DNA of 64,000 nt from Nocardioides sp. ChNu-153 (GCF_030466625.1 NZ_JADEVT010000001.1:682001-746000), one strand, 5' to 3'. Positions 8,734-17,880 are shown, counted from the first letter of the stretch. The notes: a model not told the origin generated them from the letters alone. A program made the numbers and translations.

Positions 8734-9515
8734 TCGCGGGGATCGACACCGAGGTCCTGCTCCTCCTGCTGCTCGCCGGGCTCGTCGCCGGCTACGTCGA
8801 CGCGGTCGTGGGCGGCGGCGGGCTGGTGCAGCTGCCGAGCCTGCTGCTGGCGCTGCCGACGGCGTCGCCGGTCGAGGTGCTGGCGACCAACAAGCTGGCG
8901 TCGGCGCTCGGCGTGACGGTGAGCGCCACGACGTACTTCCGGCGGGTGCGGCCCGAGGTCGGCACGTTCGGCCCCCTCATGCTGACGGCGTTCGCGGGCT
9001 CGCTGGGCGGCGCGGGGGTGGCCTCGCTCATCCCGCGTGCGGCCTTCGAGCCGATCATCCTCGTGGTGCTGCTGGGGGTCGGCGCCTACGTGCTGCTGCG
9101 CCCCGACCTGGGCACGGTCACCGAGCTGCGCCTCGACCGGCGTGCCCACGTCGTGGCGGCGGCCCTCACCGGGCTCGTCGTCGGGTTCTACGACGGCGCG
9201 CTGGGGCCCGGCACGGGGTCGTTCTTCGTGCTGGCGCTGGTGGGCCTGCTCGGCTACGACTTCCTCAGCGCCTCCGCCAACGCCCGTCTCGCGAACTGGG
9301 CCACCAACGTCGCGGCGCTCGCCGTCTTCGTGCCCCAGGGTGCGGTGCTGTGGGGCACCGGGCTGGTCGTCGGGGTGGCGAACGTGCTCGGCAGCTACCT
9401 CGGTGCCCGCACCGCGGTGAGCCGGGGGTCGGGCTTCGTGCGCGTCTTCTTCGTGCTCGTCGTGGGCGGGTTCGCCGTGCGCATCGGGGGCGAGCTGCTC
9501 GGCCTCTGGGGCTGA
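8730..9515 (+). CDS. TauE/SafE (TSUP) family permease
   Basis: 261 residues, GTG overlapping the preceding stop. About eight hydrophobic helices in two repeated halves; the hallmark GGGGLVQLPSLLLA after helix 1 and the matching GPGTGSFFVLALV in the second half are typical of the sulfite/organosulfonate exporter family. Sulfur-compound export would fit the cbs operon it closes, but many family members have other or unknown substrates. Third gene of cbs-regulator-permease. Confidence 0.92.
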   Translation: MIAGIDTEVLLLLLLAGLVAGYVDAVVGGGGLVQLPSLLLALPTASPVEVLATNKLASALGVTVSATTYFRRVRPEVGTFGPLMLTAFAGSLGGAGVASLIPRAAFEPIILVVLLGVGAYVLLRPDLGTVTELRLDRRAHVVAAALTGLVVGFYDGALGPGTGSFFVLALVGLLGYDFLSASANARLANWATNVAALAVFVPQGAVLWGTGLVVGVANVLGSYLGARTAVSRGSGFVRVFFVLVVGGFAVRIGGELLGLWG

Positions 9516-9544
9516 GGCGGGAGTCGGGGCGAGGGACGGCCCGC

Positions 9545-9550
9545 TAGATT
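9545..9550 (+). promoter_or_regulatory. leaderless -10, YihY gene
   Basis: TAGATT followed by six bases and then the GTG at 9557; no Shine-Dalgarno in between. Identical hexamer and spacing to cbs. Confidence 0.55.
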
Positions 9551-9556
9551 CTCCCG

Positions 9557-10606
9557 GTGGCCATCGCCGGGGGTATCGACCGCTTCCAGCGGCGCTTCCC
9601 GCCGTTGTCGGTGCCCATCGCCGTCATCTACAAGTACGGCGACGACCAGGGCGCCTACCTGGCCGCCATCATCTCGTTCTACGCGTTCCTCGGGATCTTC
9701 CCGCTGCTGCTGCTCGCCACGTCGATCCTCGGGTTCGTGCTGCAGGGCCAGCCCGACCTGCGCGAGGACGTGCTGAACTCCGCCCTCAGCAACTTCCCGA
9801 TCATCGGCGACCAGCTCGGCCGGCCCGAGGGCGTGCAGGGCTCGGTGACCGCGATCGTCGTCGGCTCGGTCGCCGCCCTCTACGGCTCGATGGGCCTCGG
9901 CCTGGCGCTGCAGAACGCGATGCACATCGCGTGGGCGGTGCCGCGCAACAGCCGCCCCAACCCGTTCCTCCTGCGGTTCAAGAGCCTGCTGCTGCTCCTC
10001 GTGGGCGGCCTGTCGGTGCTCGCCGTGACGTCGGTGTCGGTGATCGGCAACAACACCGAGCTGCTCGGGGCGTTCGGCCTGCTGGGGCGCGCGCTCATCA
10101 GCCTCGCCACGATCCTGGCGACCGGCGTCGTGCTGAGCGTGCTCTTCCGCCTCTCCGCGGCCCGCAGCCACAGCCTGTGGGCGGCCCTGCCGGGCGGTCT
10201 CCTCGCCGCCGCGACCTGGCACCTCCTGCAGTACGCCGGATCCGCCTACGTCACCCACGTGCTGGGACGCACGTCGTCGATGAACCAGACCTTCGGCCTG
10301 GTGCTCGGCCTCATGGGCCTCATCTACGTCGCCTCGATCGTGGTGGTGCTGGCCATCGAGGTGAACGTCGTGCTGGCGCGCAGGCTCTACCCGCGCGCGC
10401 TGCTCACCCCGTTCACCGACGCGGTGGACCTGACCGATGCCGACAAGCGGGCCTACACGGCGTACGCCCGCGCGCAGCGCCACAAGGGCTTCGAGACCGT
10501 GACGGTCAGCTTCGAGAAGGTCGACCCCGGCACTCCCGAGGACGCGGTCGGCGACGACACCCGCAGCACGAGGGACATCGAGGGCGCCGGCCGGTCCGAC
10601 GCGTGA
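9557..10606 (+). CDS. YihY/virulence factor BrkB family membrane protein
   Basis: 349 residues, GTG start. Six predicted membrane helices: the first near residues 30-50 (AAIISFYAFLGIFPLLLLA), the family signature QN(A)M near 118, and paired C-terminal helices around 190-285. The hydrophilic tail after 300 is charged and disordered-looking. Older names tie this family to RNase BN, now considered wrong; the function is unsettled. Gene is alone on its promoter, seven bases before yigZ-like gene, so probably bicistronic with it. Confidence 0.93.
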   Translation: MAIAGGIDRFQRRFPPLSVPIAVIYKYGDDQGAYLAAIISFYAFLGIFPLLLLATSILGFVLQGQPDLREDVLNSALSNFPIIGDQLGRPEGVQGSVTAIVVGSVAALYGSMGLGLALQNAMHIAWAVPRNSRPNPFLLRFKSLLLLLVGGLSVLAVTSVSVIGNNTELLGAFGLLGRALISLATILATGVVLSVLFRLSAARSHSLWAALPGGLLAAATWHLLQYAGSAYVTHVLGRTSSMNQTFGLVLGLMGLIYVASIVVVLAIEVNVVLARRLYPRALLTPFTDAVDLTDADKRAYTAYARAQRHKGFETVTVSFEKVDPGTPEDAVGDDTRSTRDIEGAGRSDA

Positions 10607-10613
10607 GGGCGGG

Positions 10614-11297
10614 GTGAGCACGTCGTACCTCGTGCCCGCCGGGGACGGCGAGGCAGTGCTCGAGGTGCGCCGCTCCCGCTTCCTCGCCACCGTGCGGCGC
10701 ACGGCGAGCGAGGACGAGGCGCGCGCCGTCGTCGACGGGCTGCGCCGGCGCCACCCCGACGCGCGCCACCACTGCTCGGCCCTCGCCCTGGGCCCGTGGG
10801 GCGCGAGCGGGTCGGTGCAGCGGGCCTCCGACGACGGCGAGCCGGCGGGCACGGCGGGGGCGCCGGTGCTGGACGTGCTGCGCGGCCGGGAGGTCGGTGA
10901 CGTCACGCTCGTCGTCTCGCGCTGGTTCGGCGGGGTGCTGCTCGGGGCCGGCGGCCTCGTGCGGGCGTACGGCGACGCGGCCCGGGCCGGCGTCGAGGCG
11001 GCCGGGCTGCGCCGGCGCTCGCGGCTGGTCGAGCTGGAGCTGGCCGTCGACCACGGCGCGGCCGGCCGCCTCGAGAGCGACCTGCGCTCGCGCGGGGTCG
11101 CCGTGCTCGACGCGGGGTACGGCGCGGGTGTCGTGCTGCGCGTCGGCGTGCCCGACGACGAGGTCGCGACCCTGGAGCGCCTGGTCGGGGAGTCGAGCGC
11201 CGGCGCGGTGCGGCCGGTCGTGGTGGGGGAGTCGTGGGTGGACGGGCCGGTCGAGCGCGCCGCGGGTCAGCCGGCCTCGACGTCCCCGTCCACGTAG
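10614..11297 (+). CDS. YigZ/IMPACT family protein
   Basis: 227 residues. The UPF0029 (IMPACT) domain occupies about residues 10-125, with the typical EVRRSRFLATV start, HHCSALALG and GEPAGTAGAPVL-D segments; a DUF1949 ferredoxin-like domain follows (about 140-205). Bacterial homologues are implicated in translation/ribosome-linked functions by structural likeness only. Starts seven bases after the YihY stop. Its last 31 bases overlap the end of the convergent YchJ gene. Confidence 0.92.
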   Translation: MSTSYLVPAGDGEAVLEVRRSRFLATVRRTASEDEARAVVDGLRRRHPDARHHCSALALGPWGASGSVQRASDDGEPAGTAGAPVLDVLRGREVGDVTLVVSRWFGGVLLGAGGLVRAYGDAARAGVEAAGLRRRSRLVELELAVDHGAAGRLESDLRSRGVAVLDAGYGAGVVLRVGVPDDEVATLERLVGESSAGAVRPVVVGESWVDGPVERAAGQPASTSPST

Positions 11298-11668
11298 ACC
11301 CAGCGCCCCGCCCGTCGGGTGAACCGGCTGCGCTCGCGCAGCACCCCGGCGCCGCCCGGTCCGGCGTGGTGGGCGGCGAACGCGACGACGCCGTCGGTGT
11401 CGTCGGCCCCGCCGGCCACCGCCTCGAGCACCTCGAGCCCGGTCCACGTCGTCGCCGGGTCCGGCGTCACGTCGTCGGGCCGCGTGCGGGGGTGCCAGCT
11501 GCGGAAGAGGTGGTCGGCGCCCTCGCGCCCGCCGATCACGTGCGCGGTGTAGCGCGAGCGCATCAGCTCCTCGGCCGTCGTCGCGACGGCGGCGCCGCGT
11601 AGCAGCCGGCCGCAGCAGGCGTCGTACGTCGCGGGCAGGCCGCACGGGCAGGGGCGGGCGAGGTCCAC
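11267..11668 (-). CDS. YchJ family protein with SEC-C zinc motif
   Basis: 133 residues. The N-terminal CPCGLPATYDACCG is the SEC-C-type zinc knuckle (Cys-x-Cys...Cys-Cys); the remainder is the NTF2-like YchJ middle domain, with RSRYTAHVIG and FRSWHPRT conserved segments. Function unknown; SEC-C knuckles elsewhere bind SecB or ribosome components. GTG start with TAGCGT six bases upstream (11675-11680). Convergent with yigZ and overlapping it by 31 bases. Confidence 0.9.
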   Translation of the reverse strand: MDLARPCPCGLPATYDACCGRLLRGAAVATTAEELMRSRYTAHVIGGREGADHLFRSWHPRTRPDDVTPDPATTWTGLEVLEAVAGGADDTDGVVAFAAHHAGPGGAGVLRERSRFTRRAGRWVYVDGDVEAG

Positions 11669-11674
11669 GCGGCG

Positions 11675-11680
11675 ACGCTA
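11675..11680 (-). promoter_or_regulatory. leaderless -10, YchJ gene
   Basis: TAGCGT on the minus strand, six bases before the GTG start ending at 11668. Confidence 0.5.
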
Positions 11681-11742
11681 GCTGGTCCGCGGGTGGTGCC
11701 GCTCACCTGCGGCGACTGGTCCCGTCGGGAACCCGGGAATAA

Positions 11743-11775
11743 GGTTGCCCGGGCTAATGGTTGCGATCTGCAACC
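11743..11775. promoter_or_regulatory. candidate operator of the MFS exporter gene
   Basis: A perfect inverted repeat GGTTGC-GATCT-GCAACC (11759-11775), with a further half-site GGTTGC 16 bp upstream (11743-11748). TAAGGT (11740-11745) and TAATGG (11755-11760) nearby could serve as -10. MarR/TetR-type regulators bind such sites in front of drug exporters, but no regulator gene adjoins, so the binder is unknown. Confidence 0.45.
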
Positions 11776-11812
11776 GTCCTGTGGTGGGTGGTCGACGGAC
11801 GAGAGGGCTGGC

Positions 11813-13339
11813 GTGGCGGACGAGACGAGCGTGACCGGGGGACCCGTGGTCGAGGGGACGCAGGACCGTCCGGCCGGGGGACGCCGGGTCCGCGGGCACT
11901 GGGCCGTGACCTTCGCCGTGCTGGCCGTCGCGGTGTCGGCCTTCACGCTCCTGCAGTCGATGGTGGTGCCGGTGCTCGGCCTCATCGCCGTGGAGATGGA
12001 GACGGACACGTCGACCGCGACGTGGGTGCTGACGGCGTACCTGCTGTCGGCCTCGATCTTCACCCCGCTGCTGGGCCGCATCGGCGACGTGGTGGGCAAG
12101 CAGAAGATGCTCGTCGTCACGATGGGCGCGCTCACCGCCGGCTCGGTGCTGGCCGCGCTGGCGACCGACATCCACGTGCTGATCCTCGCCCGGGTGCTGC
12201 AGGGCGCGGGCGGTGGCGTGCTGCCGCTGTCGTTCGGCATCATCCGCGACGAGTTCCCCGGGCGCAGCCGGGCCACGGCCCTCAGCGTCATCGCCTCGCT
12301 GGCCTCCGTCGGGTTCGGCGTCGGCATCGTCGTCGCGGGCCCGATCGTCGACGCGTTCGGCTACCACTGGCTCTTCTGGCTGCCGGGGATCGCCACGGCG
12401 ATCGCCGCGCTGGCCACCGCCCTGCTCGTGCCCGAGTCGCCGGTGCAGGAGCGCACCCGGCTGCCGCTGGGCCCCGCCGTGCTGCTCGCCGGGTGGCTGG
12501 TGCCGCTCCTGCTGGCGGTCAGCCGGGGCAACGAGTGGGGCTGGGGCTCGCCGCTCGTCGTCGGCCTGCTCGTCGCCGCGGTCGTGCTCGTCGTGACGTG
12601 GGTCGTCGTGGAGAGCCGGGTGCGGGTGCCGATGGTCGACATGGTGATGATGCGCCGGCGCGGGGTGTGGACGACGAACCTCGTGGGCGCCTTCGTCGGG
12701 TTCGGCATGTTCTCCAGCTTCGGCTTCCTCCCGCAGTTCCTGCAGACCCCCGACGGCGCGGGCTACGGGTTCGGCGCCAGCATCACCGAGTCGGGCCGCA
12801 TCCTGCTTCCCTCGGCCGTGATGAGCTTCCTGGTCGGCTTCGTGACGGCGTACCTGGTGCGCCGGGTGGGCGCCCGCGTGGTCATCGTGACGGGCACGCT
12901 GCTGTCGGCCGCCGCGTTCGGATCGATCGCGGTGTGGCACGACGAGGTGTGGCAGATCGTCGCCGCCATGACCGTGCAGGGCCTCGGGAGCGGCCTGGTG
13001 TTCGCCTCGATCGCCGGCGTGGTCATCGCCTCCGTGCCCGCGCACCAGACCGGCGTCGCGTCCGGCATGAACGCCAACATCCGCACGATCGGCGGCTCGA
13101 TCGGCTCCGCCGTGATGGCCGGCATCGTGACCGCGCACGTCGGTGCCGGCGGCCTGCCGACGGTCGACGGCTACGTCATCGGCTTCGCGCTGCTGGCCGG
13201 CGGCATGCTCCTGGCCGCCCTCGCCGCGTGCGCGATCCCGGACCAGCGCACCCCCGGTGAGCGTCGCCGTACCGCCCCCGTCGTGGCCTCGCAGCCCGCC
13301 TCCCCGGTGCTTGCGCCCGGGTCTAGCGTGGGGGCGTGA
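11813..13339 (+). CDS. MFS transporter, drug-exporter (DHA2-like)
   Basis: 508 residues. GTG 11813 is preceded by GAGAGGG at Shine-Dalgarno distance, and upstream in-frame codons would run through the operator. About 14 hydrophobic helices; the MFS motif A appears as GRIGDVVGKQKM after helix 2, and motif C-like glycines follow (GVGFGVGIVVAGP near 170). Likely a proton-driven multidrug or metabolite exporter. The end of the gene carries the -10 of the next gene, whose GTG overlaps this stop. Confidence 0.92.
   Translation: MADETSVTGGPVVEGTQDRPAGGRRVRGHWAVTFAVLAVAVSAFTLLQSMVVPVLGLIAVEMETDTSTATWVLTAYLLSASIFTPLLGRIGDVVGKQKMLVVTMGALTAGSVLAALATDIHVLILARVLQGAGGGVLPLSFGIIRDEFPGRSRATALSVIASLASVGFGVGIVVAGPIVDAFGYHWLFWLPGIATAIAALATALLVPESPVQERTRLPLGPAVLLAGWLVPLLLAVSRGNEWGWGSPLVVGLLVAAVVLVVTWVVVESRVRVPMVDMVMMRRRGVWTTNLVGAFVGFGMFSSFGFLPQFLQTPDGAGYGFGASITESGRILLPSAVMSFLVGFVTAYLVRRVGARVVIVTGTLLSAAAFGSIAVWHDEVWQIVAAMTVQGLGSGLVFASIAGVVIASVPAHQTGVASGMNANIRTIGGSIGSAVMAGIVTAHVGAGGLPTVDGYVIGFALLAGGMLLAALAACAIPDQRTPGERRRTAPVVASQPASPVLAPGSSVGA
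13324..13329 (+). promoter_or_regulatory. leaderless -10, AAA/vWA pair
   Basis: TAGCGT inside the last codons of the MFS gene, six bases before the GTG at 13336. It would let the AAA/vWA pair be transcribed apart from the exporter. Confidence 0.5.
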
Positions 13340-14757
13340 CCCCACCCCCCACCCCGCCGCCGACCGCGGCGACCCTCGGCGAGCTCCGCGCGACCGGCTA
13401 CGCGCCGCGCACGGTCAAGGCCGAGATCAGGGACAACCTGCTGGCCCGCCTCGCCGCCGGCGAGGACCCCTGGCCCGGGCTGCACGGCCTGCAGGACACC
13501 GTGCTGCCGCAGCTCGAGCGGGCGCTCATCGCCGGCCACGACGTGGTGCTGCTGGGCGAGCGCGGCCAGGGCAAGACCCGGCTCCTGCGCACCCTCGTCG
13601 GCCTGCTCGACGAGTGGCAGCCCGTCATCGCCGGCTCCGAGCTGGGGGAGGACCCCCTCGAGCCCGTCACGCCCGCGTCGCGCCGCCTGGCCGCCGAGCT
13701 GGGGGACGCGCTGCCGGTCGCGTGGCGCCACCGCAGCGAGCGGTACGCCGAGAAGCTGGCGACACCGGACACGTCGGTGGCGGACCTCATCGGCGACGTC
13801 GACCCGATGAAGGTCGCCGAGGGCCGCCTGCTGGGCGACCCCGAGACCATCCACTTCGGCCTGGTGCCGCGCAGCCACCGCGGCATCGTCGCGATCAACG
13901 AGCTGCCCGACCTCGCCGAGCGCATCCAGGTCGCGATGCTCAACGTGATGGAGGAGCGCGACGTGCAGGTGCGCGGCTACGTCGTGCGCCTCGACCTCGA
14001 CGTGCTCGTCGTCGCGTCCGCCAACCCGGAGGACTACACGAACCGTGGTCGCATCATCACGCCGCTGAAGGACCGCTTCGGCGCGGAGATCCGCACGCAC
14101 TACCCGACCGAGCTCGACGACGAGGTCGCGGTGATCCGTCAGGAGGCCGACCTCGTCGCCGACGTGCCGGCCCACCTGCTCGAGATCCTTGCCCGCTTCA
14201 CGCGCGCGCTGCGCGGCTCGTCGTCGGTGGACCAGCGCTCGGGCGTCTCCGCGCGCTTCGCGATCGCCGGTGCCGAGACCATCGCGGCGGCCGCGCTGCA
14301 CCGCGCCACCCGGCGCGGCGAGGACGAGGCCGTGGCTCGCGTCGTCGACCTGGAGACCGCCGTCGACGTGCTCGGCGGCAAGGTCGAGTTCGAGTCGGGC
14401 GAGGAGGGGCGCGAGCGGGCGGTGCTCGACCACCTCCTGCGCACCGCGACCGCCGAGGCCGTGCGCCGGTACCTGCGCGGCGTCGACCTCGCCGCCCTCG
14501 TCGACGCGTTGGAGGCGGGCGCCTCCATCACGACGGGCGAGCAGGTCACTGCGGGCGAGCTGCTCGACGGGCTGCCCCCGCTGCCGCCGAGCGGCGCGGG
14601 CGAGTCGGACCTGTACGACGTGCTCGCCGAGCGCCTCGGCGCCACCACACCGGGCCAGCGCGCGAGCGCCATCGAGCTCGCCCTGGAGGGCCTGTTCCTC
14701 GCGCGCAAGGTCGGCAAGGAGCAGGACACCGGGCGCACGACGTACGGGGTGGAGTAG
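13336..14757 (+). CDS. MoxR/Mg-chelatase-like AAA ATPase
   Basis: 473 residues. Walker A GERGQGKT at 74-81; the Walker B region reads GIVAINELPDL, with Asn in place of the usual Asp before Glu, as is common in this ChlI/sigma-54-like branch; sensor-1 Asn in VVASANPEDYTNRGRI near 230. The partner vWA gene begins two bases after this stop. Such pairs form ATPase rings that work with a vWA protein to assemble or insert cofactors in metalloenzyme or membrane complexes; the client is not evident here. Confidence 0.9.
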   Translation: MTPPPTPPPTAATLGELRATGYAPRTVKAEIRDNLLARLAAGEDPWPGLHGLQDTVLPQLERALIAGHDVVLLGERGQGKTRLLRTLVGLLDEWQPVIAGSELGEDPLEPVTPASRRLAAELGDALPVAWRHRSERYAEKLATPDTSVADLIGDVDPMKVAEGRLLGDPETIHFGLVPRSHRGIVAINELPDLAERIQVAMLNVMEERDVQVRGYVVRLDLDVLVVASANPEDYTNRGRIITPLKDRFGAEIRTHYPTELDDEVAVIRQEADLVADVPAHLLEILARFTRALRGSSSVDQRSGVSARFAIAGAETIAAAALHRATRRGEDEAVARVVDLETAVDVLGGKVEFESGEEGRERAVLDHLLRTATAEAVRRYLRGVDLAALVDALEAGASITTGEQVTAGELLDGLPPLPPSGAGESDLYDVLAERLGATTPGQRASAIELALEGLFLARKVGKEQDTGRTTYGVE

Positions 14758-14759
14758 CC

Positions 14760-16820
14760 GTGGCCACGCGGGGCTCGCGCTACCAGCGGTACGCCGGCGG
14801 GGACCCGCTGGCGCCGCCCGTCGACCTCGCCGAGGCGCTCGACGCCATCGGCGAGGACGTGATGGCCGGCTACTCGCCGGAGCGCGCGATGCGCGAGCTC
14901 CTGCGCCGCGGCACCCGCGACCAGCAGGGCCTCGACGACCTGATGCGGCGCGTGGCGGAGAAGCGGCGCGAGCTGCTCGCCCGCCACGACCTCGACGGCA
15001 CGCTGCGCGAGGTCACCGAGCTGCTCGAGCGGGCGGTGCTCGCCGAGCGCGGGCAGCTCGCGCGCGACGTGACGATGGACGACGCCGACCGCACCCTGCG
15101 CGAGATGCAGCTGGAGAACCTGTCGCCGTCGACGGCGGCGGCGGTCAGCGAGCTCGCCTCCTACGACTGGGCGTCCAGCGAGGCCCGCGAGACCTACGAG
15201 CAGATCAAGGACCTGCTGGGCCGCGAGCTGCTCGACCAGCGCTTCGCCGGCATGAAGCAGGCCCTCGAGGGCGCCAGCGACGCCGACCGCGCCGCGATCG
15301 CGGCGATGCTCACCGACCTCAACGCCCTGCTGGAGAAGCACGCCCGCGGCGAGGACACCGAGCAGGACTTTCGCGACTTCATGGCGGAGCACGGCGCGTA
15401 CTTCCCGGAGGATCCCCAGAGCGTCGAGGAGCTGGTCGACGCGATGGCCCAGCGCGCCGCGGCGGCGCAGCGGATGCTGAACTCGATGACGCCCGAGCAG
15501 CGCGCCGAGCTGATGGAGCTCTCCGCGCAGGCCTTCGGGTCGCCCGCGCTGCTCGACGAGCTCTCCCGGCTCGACGCCAACCTCCAGGGCCTGCGCCCGG
15601 GCGAGGACTGGGGCGGGTCGGAGCAGTTCGGCGGCTCCGAGGGGCTCGGGCTCGGCGACGGCACCGGGGCGCTGCAGGACCTGGCGGAGCTCGACGCGCT
15701 GGCCGAGCAGCTGGCGCAGTCCCACCCCGGCGCGCGGCTCGACGACGTCGACCTCGACGCGCTGGCCCGCCAGGTCGGCGACGACGCCGCCGTGGACGCG
15801 CGCACGCTGGCCGAGCTCGAGCGGGCGCTGCGCTCGTCGGGCTACCTCCAGCGCGGGTCCGACGGGCAGCTGCGCCTGTCGCCGCAGGCGATGCGCCAGC
15901 TCGGCAAGGCGCTGCTGCGCGACGTCTCCCAGCGGCTCTCGGGCCGGCAGGGTGCGCGCGAGATGCGCTCCGGCGGCGGCTCGGCCGACGCGACGGGCGG
16001 CACCCGCGAGTGGGCGTTCGGCGACACCGAGCCCTGGGACCTGCCGCGCACGGTGCTCAACGCCGTACGCCGCGAGGTCGCCGCCGGTGGGCGGCCCGCG
16101 GGGGCGCGCGGGGTGCGGCTGGAGATCGGCGACGTCGAGGTGACCGAGTCGGAGCAGCGCACCCAGGCGGCGGTGGCGCTGCTGGTGGACACGTCGTTCT
16201 CGATGGCGATGGACGGCCGGTGGGTGCCGATGAAGCGCACCGCGCTGGCCCTGCACCAGCTGATCTCGACGCGGTTCCGGGGCGACCGGCTGGAGCTCAT
16301 CGGCTTCGGCCGGCACGCGGAGACCCTGCAGATCGAGCAGCTCACCGGCCTCGACGCGATGTGGCAGAAGGGCACGAACCTGCACCACGGGCTCCTGCTC
16401 GCGCAGCGCCACTTCCGCCGCCACCCCGGCATGCAGCCGGTGCTCCTCGTCGTCACCGACGGCGAGCCGACCGCCCACCTCGAGCGCGGTGGCGACGTGT
16501 TCTTCGACTACCCGCCCCACCCGCTGACGCTGGCGCGGACCGTGGCGGAGCTCGACAGCGTGGTGCGGCTCGGCACGCAGACGACGTTCTTCCGGCTGGG
16601 CGAGGACCCGGGCCTGGCCCGCTTCCTCGACTCCCTGGCGCGCCGCGCCGGCGGCCGGGTCGTCGCGCCCGAGCTCGACGACCTCGGTGCCGCCGTCGTC
16701 GGCTCCTACCTGGGGGACCGCTCGGGCCGCTCGCCGTACGGCGGGGGCGGCGGGGGCGGGTACGACGGCGGGTTCGGCGACCTCGGGGGCTGGGGCGGCC
16801 GGGGGTCCTGGGCGGGCTGA
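14760..16820 (+). CDS. vWA-domain protein partner of the AAA ATPase
   Basis: 686 residues from GTG. A long charged helical N-terminal half (Arg/Glu/Ala-rich, about 1-400) is followed by a C-terminal vWA domain (about 480-650) with a complete MIDAS: DTSFS (Asp-x-Ser-x-Ser), and VVTDGEPTAH. The tail is Gly-rich (GGGGGGGYDGGFGDLGG). Resembles the CoxE/YehP-like partners of MoxR ATPases. Membrane segments are absent, so it acts in the cytoplasm. Followed by 100 bp with short direct repeats (GCTGACGCG) and no gene. Confidence 0.9.
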   Translation: MATRGSRYQRYAGGDPLAPPVDLAEALDAIGEDVMAGYSPERAMRELLRRGTRDQQGLDDLMRRVAEKRRELLARHDLDGTLREVTELLERAVLAERGQLARDVTMDDADRTLREMQLENLSPSTAAAVSELASYDWASSEARETYEQIKDLLGRELLDQRFAGMKQALEGASDADRAAIAAMLTDLNALLEKHARGEDTEQDFRDFMAEHGAYFPEDPQSVEELVDAMAQRAAAAQRMLNSMTPEQRAELMELSAQAFGSPALLDELSRLDANLQGLRPGEDWGGSEQFGGSEGLGLGDGTGALQDLAELDALAEQLAQSHPGARLDDVDLDALARQVGDDAAVDARTLAELERALRSSGYLQRGSDGQLRLSPQAMRQLGKALLRDVSQRLSGRQGAREMRSGGGSADATGGTREWAFGDTEPWDLPRTVLNAVRREVAAGGRPAGARGVRLEIGDVEVTESEQRTQAAVALLVDTSFSMAMDGRWVPMKRTALALHQLISTRFRGDRLELIGFGRHAETLQIEQLTGLDAMWQKGTNLHHGLLLAQRHFRRHPGMQPVLLVVTDGEPTAHLERGGDVFFDYPPHPLTLARTVAELDSVVRLGTQTTFFRLGEDPGLARFLDSLARRAGGRVVAPELDDLGAAVVGSYLGDRSGRSPYGGGGGGGYDGGFGDLGGWGGRGSWAG

Positions 16821-16921
16821 CGCGGCTGACGCGGCTGGCCGGAGACGCCTGGCCGGAAGTCGACGGAGGCTGACGGTCGGAGCCCTCGTGGCGTCGCGCT
16901 CGAGCCGCGACGATCGGCGTC

Positions 16922-17536
16922 GTGATGATCGGGATCCTGGTGTTCGACGACGTCGAGGTGCTCGACGCGTGCGGGCCGTACGAGGTGTTCACGACCGCGG
17001 CGCGGGTCGCCGCACGACGCGGGGACGTCCGCGAGGAGGCCCCACCCTTCGAGGTGCTGCTGGTCGCCGCGGACGCGTCGCGGCCCGTGCGGGCGCGCGC
17101 GGGGCTGCGGCTCGGGGTGGACGTGGCGCTGGCCGACGCGCCCGCGCTCGACCTGCTGCTCGTGCCGGGCGGCGTCACCGACGCCGTGGAGGCGGACGCC
17201 GAGGTCGTCGCCTGGGTGCGGGAGCGGGCAGCGGCGACACCCCTCGTCGCGTCGGTCTGCACCGGCGCGTTCGTGCTGGCCGAAGCCGGGGTCCTCGTGG
17301 ACCAGACCGTGACGACGCACTGGGAGGACGTGCCCGACCTCCGCCGCCGCTGGCCCGCCCTCGACGTGGTCGAGGACCGGCGCTGGGTCCGCGACGGGGA
17401 CGTCCTCACCTCCGCGGGCATCTCCGCCGGCATCGACCTCGCGCTCCACCTCGTCGAGGTGCTGGCCGGACGCGCGCTCGCCGAGGCCACCGCGCGGCAG
17501 ATGGACTACGCGTGGCAGGAGACCGCGGCCGGCTGA
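16922..17536 (+). CDS. DJ-1/PfpI family protein
   Basis: 204 residues from GTG (ATG at 16925 is an equal alternative). The glutamine-amidotransferase-like fold is complete: IGILVFDDVEVLDACGPYEVF at the start (given here in part), the nucleophile elbow SVCTGAFVLAEAG with Cys near residue 117, and TTHWED with the His. This branch resembles the N-terminal half of GlxA-type AraC regulators and stand-alone isonitrile hydratase-like proteins; no AraC domain follows. Enzymatic role unproven. GACGAT seven bases before the GTG is only a weak -10. Confidence 0.9.
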   Translation: MMIGILVFDDVEVLDACGPYEVFTTAARVAARRGDVREEAPPFEVLLVAADASRPVRARAGLRLGVDVALADAPALDLLLVPGGVTDAVEADAEVVAWVRERAAATPLVASVCTGAFVLAEAGVLVDQTVTTHWEDVPDLRRRWPALDVVEDRRWVRDGDVLTSAGISAGIDLALHLVEVLAGRALAEATARQMDYAWQETAAG

Positions 17537-17546
17537 GCGCGGCGTG

Positions 17547-17843
17547 TCAGGGGAGTGGTGACGACCGGGCGGGAGCGTCGGGGCGCGAGCGCCGCCCCGA
17601 CCGCCGGGCCCGCCCCGGCTGCCCCGGATGGGCGGGCGCGCGGCGGGCGACGAGTCGGTCGAGCACGCCGTACAGCGTCATGGCCCCGCAGCCGACGGCG
17701 ACCAGCAGCGCCACGCCGGCGACGGTGTCGGAGGCGCCGCGCAGCGCCACCGCCGCGACGACGGCCAGGGCGGTCGCGAGCGTCCACCGGGTCACGGTGC
17801 GCCGGGTCCACGGCGGGTGGCCGAGCTGGCGGGAGAACAGCAC
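17547..17843 (-). CDS. small two-helix membrane protein, unknown
   Basis: 98 residues from GTG. Two hydrophobic helices (about 20-40 and 42-62) are followed by an Arg/Pro-rich cytoplasmic tail. I do not recognise a family. The start is supported by TATCCT exactly six bases upstream, the leaderless spacing seen elsewhere. Divergent from the S9 peptidase gene, 37 bp apart; convergent with the DJ-1 gene (10 bp). Confidence 0.6.
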   Translation of the reverse strand: MLFSRQLGHPPWTRRTVTRWTLATALAVVAAVALRGASDTVAGVALLVAVGCGAMTLYGVLDRLVARRAPAHPGQPGRARRSGRRSRPDAPARSSPLP

Positions 17844-17849
17844 GCGCCG

Positions 17850-17874
17850 AGGATAGGCGGGCGCCCCGTAGGGT
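17850..17874. promoter_or_regulatory. overlapping divergent leaderless promoters
   Basis: Minus: TATCCT (17850-17855), six bases to GTG ending 17843. Plus: TAGGGT (17869-17874), six bases to GTG 17881. Only 13 bp separate the two hexamers, so each polymerase would cover the other's -10 and the promoters should exclude each other. Confidence 0.55.
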
Positions 17875-17880
17875 CGGCCC

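Noticed and set aside
16815-16921. Terminator or small RNA in the GCTGACGCG direct-repeat gap
   Set aside because: Repeats are direct, not inverted, and no promoter-terminator pair is visible.
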